DNA of 64,000 nt. Source: Procambarus clarkii. Lineage: Eukaryota; Arthropoda; Malacostraca; Decapoda; Cambaridae. The position numbers and the translations under genes were made by a program. Below are positions 13,226-22,899 of this stretch, piece after piece. Position 1 is the first letter of the stretch. Each line of letters begins with the position of its first letter. Location of the stretch: the NCBI RefSeq assembly GCF_040958095.1, contig NC_091165.1, forward strand, positions 31,998,015-32,062,014, in the 5' to 3' direction. The notes below the pieces were generated by a model that saw only the letters and a list, made by a program, of their open reading frames with translations, ran no database searches and was not told where the DNA came from.

Positions 13226-13930
13226 ACCATCTCATATTTCTTGTAAGCATTACTTTGTTTATTTATGTGTACTTTTGGATTTTGCAATTTGCTGAAAAAT
13301 ATAGGCAGGTATTTCCTCTGGATTGCAAACACTTGGATGCTGGGCCAAGAGACTGGCTGTTTTGTGATTCATAGTTCCCCTGATGAGTGATTCCCAGTTC
13401 ACTCATAAGTTTAGCATACGTTTACCCACAGAGCAAGTCTCCAAACACGTGGAGCCGAGTGCCCGCCAAACACACACCGAAACTACGACGTTGGTACAAC
13501 GTTCGAACAAGTTTTAACACCTAACCAGTTATAACAACCAATATAGCAAGTTGTAACAACGTTCTAATACGTCATAAACACGTTAAGCCAAGATGTAACA
13601 ACTTTATTACAAGTTGTAACAAGCGGAAAATAGAGACAGTTTCGGTTTGTGTTTCCAGGGTGGTTGGCCATCCGGGGCCTCCCGAACGCGGCAGTTTCAG
13701 TGCCAGAGACGGATGTTATCCAGTGTAGATACACGTGTGTAGCCCCACACTTGTGTAGAGATTTTTTGGGAACTTTTTTTGTGTGCCGGCTTTATCGGCT
13801 GCACAAGGCTAGTGCTTATGGATGGGGGAAATTAAAGGGTGGTTGTCATAGGTTTATGGGAGCCTAAATTGTTCATTTTGAAGTTTGGGTTTAGCATGTG
13901 TATAGTAATTAACAAATTTTATTTTACTCA
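13226..13930. other. No gene seen; cluster of GTTGTAACAA-like motifs
   Basis: From 13480 to 13625 there are several related words: GTTGGTACAACG, AGTTATAACAACC, AAGTTGTAACAACG, GATGTAACAACTT and AAGTTGTAACAAG. They are spaced 20-50 bp apart and include self-complementary GTTGTAACAAC forms. No recognisable gene is present. Confidence 0.5.
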
Positions 13931-14250
13931 ATTTGATAGTGTTGTAATATTTGATGCTATCTATTTGATAGTGTTGTAATATTTGATGCTATCTATTTGA
14001 TAGTGTTGTAATATTTGATGCTATCTATTTGATAGTGTTGTAATATTTGATGCTATCAATTTGATAGTGTTGTAATATTTGATGCTATCTATTTGATAGT
14101 GTTGTAATATTTGATGCTATCAATTTGATAGTGTTGTAATATTTGATGCTATCTATTTGATAGTGTTGTAATATTTGATGCTATCTATTTGATAGTGTTG
14201 TAATATTTGATGCTATCTATTTGATAGTGTTGTAATATTTGATGGCTAGT
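13931..14250. repeat. 32-bp satellite, 10 copies
   Basis: The unit contains TTGATAGTGTTGTAATATTT and GATGCTATC, with a strict 32-bp period (GATAGT at 13935, 13967, 13999 and so on to 14223). Each unit can fold, because GATAG near its start pairs with CTATC near its end. Units alternate slightly between CTATCTATTTG and CTATCAATTTG. Confidence 0.97.
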
Positions 14251-14640
14251 GATCCTATATGGTGAGCTATGATGACAGGCTAAGTGAACTAACCCTAACA
14301 ATGTAAGAGAGACATGAAGTGATATGATCATTACATGGAGGCACAAGTTGATTTTGGAATAAAAATGAGCAAGTACAAGGAAATACAGTACTTGTATGCA
14401 GTGTGTATGGTAAGCAAGTGGATTGATGTTGACACGAGGTGGTGAAAACAAGCACCATATACAGCTTGGATAACGAGTATAGTGTGGCACGGTAGAGTAA
14501 TGTGATGTCAGCATGTATAACTGCATCTGGTACAAGAAGTATGAGGTGGGGCTCTAGAGCATGACCTTGTACCCTGTAGACAAAACTAGGCTAACACATA
14601 CACACAAACATACACATTCATAGTTTACTTAATTTATTAA
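14251..14640. other. No gene seen
   Basis: Spacer between the satellite and DIRS copy 1; no recognisable coding or repeat content. Confidence 0.5.
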
Positions 14641-15078
14641 TTTCTGGGGGGGAGCCCCTTCGGCTCCCCGGAGCTTACTGGGCTGATGTGCTAATGTCAA
14701 ACTTCGGCATCAGTCATGTGTATGGTGTTCTGTGGGCCTACCGGGGACCACGAGCCAGAACCTGCCTCCTTCAGAGAGGCATGCGGAGCAATGGCCTATA
14801 GAAACCCCCCGTGTGGTTGGAAGCATTCTATGTCTGCTATCGACCGGGTCAGGCACCCAGAAACGTAAGCATCCCAAAACAAAGCCCTTATGCTGGTGAA
14901 AATTTTGCTACCAAAAGCCGAACAAGTGGATAGAACTCCCCTAAAATAAATGAGCAAACGGGCATGACATCACACGTCGCCGCGCTGCTGTCTGTGCAGC
15001 TCCCCCCCTCCCAGGAAGGGGGAAGGTGGAGCCCCAGACCCCCGTGCCTGCTATCCACCCTTCAGTTCTAAGGTTGAT
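14641..15078 (+). repeat. DIRS copy 1 left inverted terminal repeat
   Basis: Complement of 20571-21015, with scattered differences. It contains the box CCCCTTCGGCTCCCCGGAGC at the outer end and ends with TTCAGTTCTAAGG at the inner end. Confidence 0.88.
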
Positions 15079-15733
15079 GCTAGAGGCGGAGGTCGTGTGC
15101 TTGGCTCCAGAGTTTCCAGCACTGTGCTTTGAGTGTGGTGGCTGTCTTCCAGGGGTGCGAGAGCCAGGAGTTATTCTACAGTACTTGGGTTGCATGCGCT
15201 TAGGGTTATCGTCCCTAGGTGCCCTGTAAGTATTGCCCTTGGAGCTTGGGGTCACCTTCCACGAGTTCCTCGGGGCCTGCCTCTGCTGGGCCGTGTTACT
15301 GCTCGGTTTTTTGGCCACCCTTTGGGTGCTTGGGGTTTTTATCTTCCTTGTTTACCTTAGGGTAAGAGGCAGTTTGCACTGGTGCGGGGTGCAGGGTACT
15401 GCACAGCTTGTTTTCACCATTCACAGCGGCCGGCTCTGTTCCTTGGAGTGCGTTGTCCTCTTGCGGGGTTTTGTTTTTCTTTGTGTTTTTGCCTTGTGGG
15501 GGGGGGGGGGGTCTGCCTTGTATGCCCCTTTGTGCCTGACCTGTGCACGGTTCTTTCTGGTTGTGTCCCCTGCTAGGTCCCTGTGAGTGTACACGTCCCT
15601 GGGGTTCTGCTTTTAGAAAGTTGATTGGTATTTGTGGGTGCCGGTAAGCAGTACCCTGTCTGGGATTACCTGGCTGTGAGTCCTTAAAAGCTCAGGACCC
15701 TGGGAAACCCCTAGGGGCATGTGGGTCAGATAG

Positions 15734-17521
15734 ATGTGTCCCCGGAGTCCCCCCCCCCCCCCCCTCGCTTCATGTGAGTTAGAGGGTTGCTCGGTCCCCT
15801 TGACTCAGGGTGACCCTCACGGTTTTTGCCTCGGTCATGCTGTCTGTTGGGCCGGTGACACTTTTGACCCAGAGTCCTGCGAGCTCTCTTGCTTGCTGGT
15901 GACTCGGTTTTCCCAATCTCATGATGATGTTCTACAGGTACAGGCATTGCATGTGCGCTTTTGGTTGTTGCAACGCGCTAGGTTTGTTGCTCACCCGGAT
16001 GCCCCAAGGCTGCCCCGTTTTGCCTATAAGGACCCGGACGTGGGGGTGGGGGGGTCACTTCAACCTTGGTTCAGTCCGTGCCCCCTCGTCCTTCCCCTGT
16101 TGTGGTTCGTTCTGGTCCCCTCGCCCCCTGCACGGTTCCGAAGCGTCTGAGGGTTTCGGAATCGGGGCAGGGTTTAGATGGTCTTGAGTCTCGGGCGGTC
16201 TCGGGGGATGCCTCTTCCGGTGTGGCAATGGAGGCATTCGAGTCCGATCTCCCTGCCGAAGTCTCTGGGTTTGACTAGTGGGCCCTCTTCTGTTTGGCTT
16301 ACTCGCCTGCGCCGGCCTTTTTTTTTAGGGGCCAGTGCTCTAGGGGATGACTCGGCCCTGGGTCTCGAGGAGGGGGATCCTGGGGCTAACTTGGGGGTCT
16401 TGGACCCCGCCTGGGTTTTTCTACCCTCGTAGCGGGGCATATTGTTACAAGGAGTGAGGTTTTCTTTTTCCCCCTCTGCGTACAAATTGTATTTGGTGTC
16501 TGCCCCTCCCTGGGTTTGGTTTAGTGTTCTCTCGGGTGCGTCAGTTCAGTCTTTCCGGAGGGTTTCAGCTTCCCGCATCCAACTGTCTGCGGTGCGGGCA
16601 GCCCTGGCGGCTTACCTCTTGCGTGACCCAGATTATGCCTCGGTGATGGATCTGTTGTCTCTCAGGTTTGGGGCTTCGTTCTCTTTCTGGGTCTGTTACA
16701 AGGTTCCGGAGTCGTCCTGGCTGGCGGACTGCCCTGTATTCGCTTTGGAGGCTTGGCATTCTTTCTGTCGTTCCCACACGCTTGAGTGGCACGAGGCTTC
16801 GATTGTGGTTCAGGTTTTCCTGGAGGGCGACCCTGAGCACCTCAGTAAATGCTTGTTTGCTCCTGCCTTTCCCCGGGATGTTGACGTTCTGCAGCTCCAT
16901 GTGCAGGTTCCCTCCTTTTCGGCTGCGCAGGTGGCCGAGAATTTGCGCACCTGGGGCCTCTTGGCTTTGGCCTTGCACTTCTTTTCCCTCCTGGAGCTGT
17001 CTTTGGACTGGCTTGGGGAGGATGTGGGGGCACTCGGGGCCGTTCTGGGGTCTGGTGCCTTAGGCTTGGTGGCTCGCTCGTCTGCTGCCTTGTTGAAGCT
17101 GTTTGCACCAATCTTGCAGGATGTAGTTTCCCCGTTTTACACTTCCCGGATCGCGTGTCGGCAGGCGGTGCTTGCCTCCTCTCTGGAATCGGCCTGGGCC
17201 CTGGCTCTTAGATTGTCTTTGCCTTTTTGTCCTCTGCTTTTTGCACCTTCAGCTGTGGCACAGTATATTCAGGCTGCTTCGGCCAGTTGCCTTCCCATGT
17301 CTGACTTGTTGGTTCTCCAGGGGTCCTGGGGGGGGGGCCTTCCCGGAGGGGTTGTGCCAGGGCTTGGGGTTCTGCTTGTCATGGTGGGCCACAGGTCCCA
17401 GTTATGGGTTCAGTTCCGCCTTTGGACCCGCCTTCGTCTGGTCGGCACGGTGTTCGCTCTATGTGAGGTTTTGGGTCTCGTAAGGGGCGCTGGCCCTTTT
17501 GCGGTTCGTCCCATTTACTAG
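15734..17521 (+). pseudogene. DIRS copy 1 gag (broken)
   Basis: Homologous to the copy 2 gag at 29586-31410. The N-terminal part (ASCELEGCSVPLTQGDPHGFC) is in one frame to about 16055, a second frame carries 16066-16278, and the first frame returns to an in-frame stop at 16432. It then runs open from 16442 to 17521, keeping the core (SWLADCPVFALEAWHSFCRSHTLEWHEAS). At the spot where copy 2 has a C8 run, copy 1 has T5C5 and keeps frame. The basic RG-rich tail of copy 2 is largely lost. Gag would form the capsid-like particle. Confidence 0.82.
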
Positions 17522-19363
17522 GTGATGAGGGGGGGGGGAGGCTTGCACTGTTTGCTTATGCCTGATCGAGGCTTGCACTGTTCGCTTATGCCTGATCTCA
17601 CAATTTGTGGGCATTTCTGGTCGTTTCCTTCTGGCCTGCAGTGGCATTGGGTGGCCCCTTCCCCTTTGGGGGGTTCAAGGCTGGCAGGGCAGGCCTCTTC
17701 TCCTGCGCTCTGTCGAGTCGTCTTGGAGTGGGTTCGCTTGGGAGTCCCTCAGGTGAGTTTCCCAGTCCCGAAACGGGACTGTGCGGACATGAGGCTCATT
17801 CTGGACTTGTTCCATCTGAACCCCTGGATTCATTGCCCCTCCTTTTGGATGACTACGCTGTCCCAGGTTCAGCTCCTGTTGGAGCCGGGTTCTTGGATGG
17901 TGTCCCTGGACCTCCGGGACGCTTATTGGCACGTCCCGATTTATCCAGGGTTCAGGGACTGGCTCGGTTTTGTTGTGGGGTGTCAAGGTTACCACTTTCG
18001 TTGTCTCCCGTTTGGATTGAATCGGGCACCTCGTGTGTTCACACACGTCTTGCACGAGTCGTCGTGGCCCGTCTGTGTCTTTTAGGTGTTTGGGTGTTGG
18101 CCTACCTCAACGCTTGGCTGGTCTGGGCTCCCAGCCGGTCCTCTTGTCTGCTAGCCAGGGATTTGGTTCTTTCCCAGCTTGCCGAGTTCGGGTTCTTGAT
18201 GAACTGGAGGAAGTTCCATCTAGTTCCCTCCCAGGTTCGGACATAGCTGGGTCTTGTGTGGGACTCTCGGACTGCTTTCTTGTCTCTTCCTCCAGTCTCT
18301 CTCCTGCGGTTGCGGTCCCGCTTGCGCCTGTTTCTGGGGGGCTCCCGGGTCACCCGGTGTTTGCTCGAGGGTTTGTGCGGGAGCTTGAACTTTGCGATGT
18401 TGGACTACTCGCTGGGTCGGGTTTGGGTTCTTCGACTGTTCTGGTTCCTTCGGGGCCATCCCTTCTGCCTCTCTCGCGATCGCTGGGCTCATCCCCCAGG
18501 GGCCTTGCGTTGGCTGCTGCGTCGCTGGCTTCCTCTTTGGGTTTTTCGGGATTCAGTGCCTTGGCGCCTGCCTGAGCCCTCGCTCGATGTGTTCACGGGT
18601 GTGTCGTCTCTCGGCTGGGGCTTTGTGACCAGTGCTCACCAGGCCGGCCAGGGACGGTGGGGTCCGTCCTTCCGTCGAGCCCACAGCACGGTGCGGGAGT
18701 TCGCGGAGGTGTGGTTTGTGCTTTGGAGGGTGGATCGCACGTGGGTCGACGATCTGGCTCCATTCGGACTGCTTCCCGGTGGTTCATTGCTTGAACCGAG
18801 GGGGTTTGATGCGGTCCTTGGCTCTTTGGCACTAGTCGCTTCGGGTGACTTGTCTGCTGAGTTCTCGGGGTTTGGCTCTCCTGGCAGTTCACGCGCGGGG
18901 AGTGTCCAACGTCTTGGCCGACGGCCTGTCTCGTTTCGTTCCCCTGTCTACGGAATGGATGGTCGACACCAGCTCCTTCCATTGGCTTTGCCGGACGTTC
19001 GGACGCCCCGAGGTGGACCTCTTCGCTTTGGCATGGTCGCGACGCCTTCCCCTGTATGTGGCGCCCTTCCCAGACTGTGAGGCCGGGCTCGATGCCTTTC
19101 GGCAGGACTGGTCAAGGTGGGGGTTCCTGTACCTCTTTCCCCCAGTTCAGCTGTTGCTCCACATCCTGGCTCACTTGGAGACTTCCCAGGGGCGAGTTGT
19201 CCTCTTGGCCCCATGGTGGCCGGCCCAGCCATGGTTTCAGGCGCTGCTTGCTCGATGTCCGAACCCGGAGGTTTTCCCGTGGCTCCACCTCTTCCAGCAG
19301 ATCGGACCAGAATGTCACATGGCCAGTTCAGTCTTCTTGAGTTTTCACGTATGGTACTTTTGA
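17522..19363 (+). pseudogene. DIRS copy 1 RT-RNase H (broken)
   Basis: Clear homologue of 31418-33253. Fingers and palm motifs are present: PVPKRDCADMRLILDL, DLRDAYWHVPI and FRCLPFGLNRAPRVFT. The active-site YLDD is replaced by YLNA (near 18104), which removes both catalytic aspartates. The RNase H start DVYTDASS is DVFTGVSS, so the second aspartate is lost. Frames change near 18050, 18250 and 18840. It ends in the conserved C-terminal region PEVDLFALAWSRRLPLY. It cannot encode a working polymerase. Confidence 0.85.
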
Positions 19364-20335
19364 CTCGAGTTTATCATCATCTCTATGGTGATCAGGTGGT
19401 TTCCTTGTTAGTGTCCCACCTGCTGGCTTTCGTCTCGGCGGCAGTATGAAGTTTCCTGGCGGTCCTTCTGGTTCTTTTTGCGTCTTCGTAGTTGTACTTC
19501 GCTTTCTGTTAGGGTGGTGTTGTCCTTTCTCTCTTGGTTGATCCAGGACCGTCATCATATGCCTAACACTGTCGCCTCGTATCGTGCGGCGCTGGTGGAG
19601 CCGCTTCAGCTTGCTTTCGGTATTGATGTTACATCTGCACCATTTCGCAAGCTGTCTCGTGCATTGTTTCACCTCCAGCCTGTTCATGCGCTGCCTGAGC
19701 TGTCCTGGTCCTTGGACAGTGTGCTCTCTCTTCTTTCTTCTCCTCGGTTTGTTGTGGCCCCTTTGGTTCAGGATTGTTTCTCGAAGGCACTTGTGCTGTT
19801 GGCATTAGCCTCTGGGCGTCCGGTCGGTGAGCTTCATGCTCTCCTCCGGTGCAGGGGTATCTGCTCCTTCGGTCGTGGCGATAGGTTTCTTCGTCTCCAG
19901 CCATCTCCTTCTTTTCTGACAAAAAATTAAACTGCTGCTTTCCGAAGGGGTCTTTGGGTTGTTGATGCTTGGTTAGTTAGGCCGGGGGTGCATCATGTTT
20001 TGTGTCCGGTTGCTGCCCTACGCCATTATTTGCGCACCACAGCTTGTGTGTCCGGGGACGCGCTTTGGGTTGATCCGGTTTCCCTTCTTCCCTGTTCGCG
20101 GGTGTGGGTCTCCCAGGTCGTTTGCAGGGTTATTAAGTCTAGCCAGCCTGTGGTCTATCCCCGTGCCAATGACGTTCACAAGTTCGCTGCTCTTGCTGCT
20201 GTCTTGGGTAACATGTCCTGGTCTGACATTTGGGCGTGGGGTTTTTGGCGGTCAAACAGGGTCCTGGCTGCGCGGTATCTCGTGAACGTTCCTGGGCCTA
20301 GTCGGGCCTGTGTCACATTGAGTCGGTGGTTGTAG
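19351..20335 (+). pseudogene. DIRS copy 1 tyrosine recombinase (inactive)
   Basis: Homologous to the copy 2 recombinase at 33241-34240. There is a frameshift near 19430 and a stop at 19928-19930. The first catalytic arginine box is SGRPVGEL instead of SGGRVGEL, placing proline at the arginine position. The HxxR box is NDVHKF instead of HDVRKF. The tyrosine region RYLVNV is kept. Unlike copy 2, it keeps the 8 bp after CTGTTCGCG (about 20101), so the C-terminal part is in frame there. Confidence 0.83.
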
Positions 20336-20417
20336 CCAGTTATCTCGACTTCGAGTTGAGGAGTGAGCAGCGACAGCCTCCCGGGTAAGTCCCTCGACTT
20401 TTTCCTCTGTGGGTAGT

Positions 20418-20512
20418 TAGCTCCGGGGAGCCGAAGGGACTACCCCCCAGAAAACCAGTGTTGAATGTAATGAAACACCATATTCTGGGTGAGGCCTGGA
20501 GGCTCCCCGGCA
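20418..20512 (+). repeat. DIRS copy 1 internal complementary region
   Basis: The first half (AGCTCCGGGGAGCCGAAGG to CCCCCC) is complementary to the element's left outer end. The second half (CCAGTGTTGAATGTAATG onwards) is complementary to its right outer end. The junction is AAAA at 20451-20454. This is the hallmark of DIRS elements, where it templates completion of a circular intermediate. Confidence 0.88.
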
Positions 20513-20570
20513 TCCCTCCCTCTCTCCCTCCCTACTCCCGGTCGGCATTTTTTTCGTGTGTTTTAACATC

Positions 20571-21015
20571 CAACCTCAGAACTGAAGGGTGGATAGCCGG
20601 TGCAGGGTCTTGGGCTCCCCTTTCCCCCTCCCGGGGAGGGGGAAGCTGCACAGACAGCGGCGCAGCAACGTGTGACGTCATGCTCGTTTGCTCGTTTCTT
20701 TTAGGGGAGGTCTATCCACTTGTTCAGCTTTTGGTAGCAAAATTTTCACCAGAATAAGGGTTTGTTTTGGGATACTTACCTTTCTGGGTGGCAGACATAG
20801 AATGCTTCCAATCACACGGGGGTTTCTATAGGTCATTACACCCCATGCCTCTCTGAGGGGGCCAGGTTCTGGCTCGTGGTCCCCGGTAGGCCCACAGAGC
20901 TCCATACATATGACTGATGCCAAAGTCTAACATTAGCATATCAGCCTAGTAATCTCCGGGGAGCCTCCGGGATTCACCCAGAAAATAGCGTTTCATTACA
21001 TTCAACGCTGGTTTT
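20571..21015 (+). repeat. DIRS copy 1 right inverted terminal repeat
   Basis: Complement of 14641-15078, with an extra outer extension (GCGTTTCATTACATTCAACG) absent from the left repeat, as in copy 2. Confidence 0.88.
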
Positions 21016-21036
21016 TTGTAAGCCATTTACACAACC

Positions 21037-21400
21037 TTTCTGGAGGGGCACAAAGCTAGCTCTCTGAGATAACTCCACACACACACAGTTGCATCAGACT
21101 TAGGAGTCCTGAATGTGACCTATCGGGGACCAGACTCGAAACCTGCTCCCTCAAAGAGGCACGGAACTGGGAATTTTTACAGTCACTCTTACAAAAAAAA
21201 AAAAACTCCAGAAAGTAAGAGAAGCAATGCAGACAACTGCAATGTTCACAGAGAAAAGAATTTAAATTGCAAGTGATTCACAGAATACAGTAGCTGGAGT
21301 GAACCCCCAACCCCAAATTAGGGCTGACCATCAACAGATGGCAGCACCACTGGGAGCTCCCAGCTTCCGTTTCATCAGAGCATTAATCCTGTCACTGACG
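21037..21400 (+). repeat. DIRS copy 3 left inverted terminal repeat
   Basis: The clearest match is GGCAGCACCACTGGGAGCTC near 21341, whose complement occurs at 26403-26427 in the right repeat. The words CTATCGGGGACCAGACTCGAA and CTCAAAGAGGCA correspond to the same positions in copies 1 and 2. Confidence 0.75.
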
Positions 21401-21518
21401 TCCATGAGTATGGAATCTCCTTGGGTTGTCAGATTTAGCGAGTTCCTTTTTTGCCAAGATAAGTGTGGGTCGTCCTGTGAGTTCCATTTGCTTTGTGTAT
21501 TGATTCCAGATTTAATGT

Positions 21519-21770
21519 TTGCTTCACATGTGTGTTTCCATGCCTCACTTGTGTGTTTCCATGCCTCACATGTGTGTTTCCATGCCTCACTTGTGTGGTT
21601 CCATGCCTCACTTGTGTGGTTCCATGCTTCACATGTGTGTTTCCATGCTTCACATGTGTGGTTCCATGCTTCACATGTGTGTTTCCATGCCTCACTTGTG
21701 TGGTTCCATGCCTCACTTGTGTGGTTCCATGCCTCACTTGTGTGGTTCCATGCCTCACTTGTGTGGTTCT
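21519..21770. repeat. 21-bp minisatellite, 12 copies
   Basis: Unit CATGCCTCACTTGTGTGGTTC, with variants at CACTTG/CACATG and GTGGTTC/GTGTTTC. The 21-bp length is a multiple of three, so every frame gives a 7-residue repeat. I read these frames as artefacts. It lies in the leader region of DIRS copy 3. Confidence 0.97.
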
Positions 21771-22017
21771 GATTTCTGATTCACCTCGAGCTGCATGGAT
21801 TTAGGGCAGCCCTTCCCTAAGTTCTTGTTTGGCATTGTCCCTGCCCTGACAGTATTTCCATGCTACAGTGGGTTCAAGAGTTCATTTGAAGGGCAAGCCT
21901 ACTGTATATTTACTATTTGTGTCTGCAGAATTGAGTTATTAGCTCTTGGACCCTGTCTTTCTAACCAATTTATTTTTCCTCTTATTATGTCTACTACATA
22001 TATTTCTCCCTAACACA

Positions 22018-22130
22018 CACATTCCCAGGAAGCAGCCAGTAACAGCTGTCTAACTCCCAGGTACCTATTTACTGCTAGGTGAACAGAAGCACCAGAGTGA
22101 AAGAAACTCTTCATTTGTTTCTGCCTGTCG
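22018..22130 (+). mobile_element. SINE-like fragment inside DIRS copy 3
   Basis: CCCAGGAAGCAGCCAGTAAC, CCCAGGTACCTATTTACTGC and TAGGTGAACAGAAGC are, to my recollection, the 3' half of a dispersed tRNA-derived repeat common in decapods. The other half (CGAGCTTATCTTGAGATGAT) is seen at 44712. Confidence 0.45.
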
Positions 22131-22899
22131 GGGGCAGAAACCTCGGTATGTACGGTGCCTCGCCCTGGGTAGTGCGCTGGTCTTTGACTCGCCTGTGATG
22201 CCCTGTGGTTGAGGGAATTTGGAGTTTATTGTGGGGTTCGCATGCTTGTACAGTATATATGGCATGCCGCCGACTCCCTTCGTAGCTGTGTTTTATCCTG
22301 AATGCTGTGTTTGGTGTTGGTTCTTCTGGTGAGGATCCCCAAAGCCTGGGTGTTCTGCTTGGCTCTCATCTCCTGTAATACCTGAGCCCACACTCGCTTC
22401 TTGTGAGTTTGATGATTGTCCATCAGTTTGGCTACAAAATGGTGATAAACGTTCCTGTCTCCTGCTGCTGCCTGTTGGGTGGGTGTTACCCTCTACACCA
22501 TGGCTTGTGACATTTGGGTTTGCTGGTTCATTATTTTGGTTCAAGCCTACATCTTTTGGATTTTGTTTCCTGGTTTTTGTAATGAAGAGGCTCCACAGGT
22601 GGTGGCTGCTTTTCAAGGTGAAGCATGTTTGCATTTGTGCTGGTGCTGTGTTCTGTGCTCCAGCCTTTCTTTGTCTTGTTTCTTTGTGTGGGGACCCTTA
22701 AACAACTTCCCCTCCCCTCGCATCCTCCGGTTGTTCGCTGTGGGTGTGAATGGGCCTCCTCCAGAGGATTGCCCCTTTCATGTCGACACTAGAGAGAGTT
22801 GAGCTGTTGCTTCCCTCCCCCCTTCCCCTCAGGGATCTGGTCATTTTCTTTACATGGTGGTTTTGGATCAGAAAGTTTGGAGATGCCTTGCTGTCTGTT

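Larger units (their letters stand above)
14641..21015 (+). mobile_element. DIRS1-like retrotransposon, copy 1 (decayed)
   Basis: A complete but inactive element of about 6.4 kb. In order it has the left inverted terminal repeat, 5' leader, gag, RT-RNase H, tyrosine recombinase, internal complementary region and right inverted terminal repeat. It is co-linear with copy 2 at 28508-34893 over its whole length. There are multiple frameshifts and stops, and catalytic residues are lost in both the reverse transcriptase and the recombinase. The left outer end TTTCTGGGGG and the right outer end CGCTGGTTTT match copy 2. The right end lies only 22 bp from the left end of copy 3. Confidence 0.92.

Noticed and set aside
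9283..13374. Open frames of 1091-1363 residues in all plus frames, plus ~330-residue frames on the minus strand
   Set aside because: They exist only because the minisatellite units lack stop codons; the translations are pure repeat in every frame, with no start context or domain.
15026..20335. Minus-strand frames across the DIRS elements
   Set aside because: GC-rich shadows of gag/RT/recombinase coding sequence with Arg/Pro-rich nonsense translation.
21299..21804. Cys/His-rich repeat proteins on both strands
   Set aside because: Artefact of the 21-bp minisatellite, whose length is a multiple of three.
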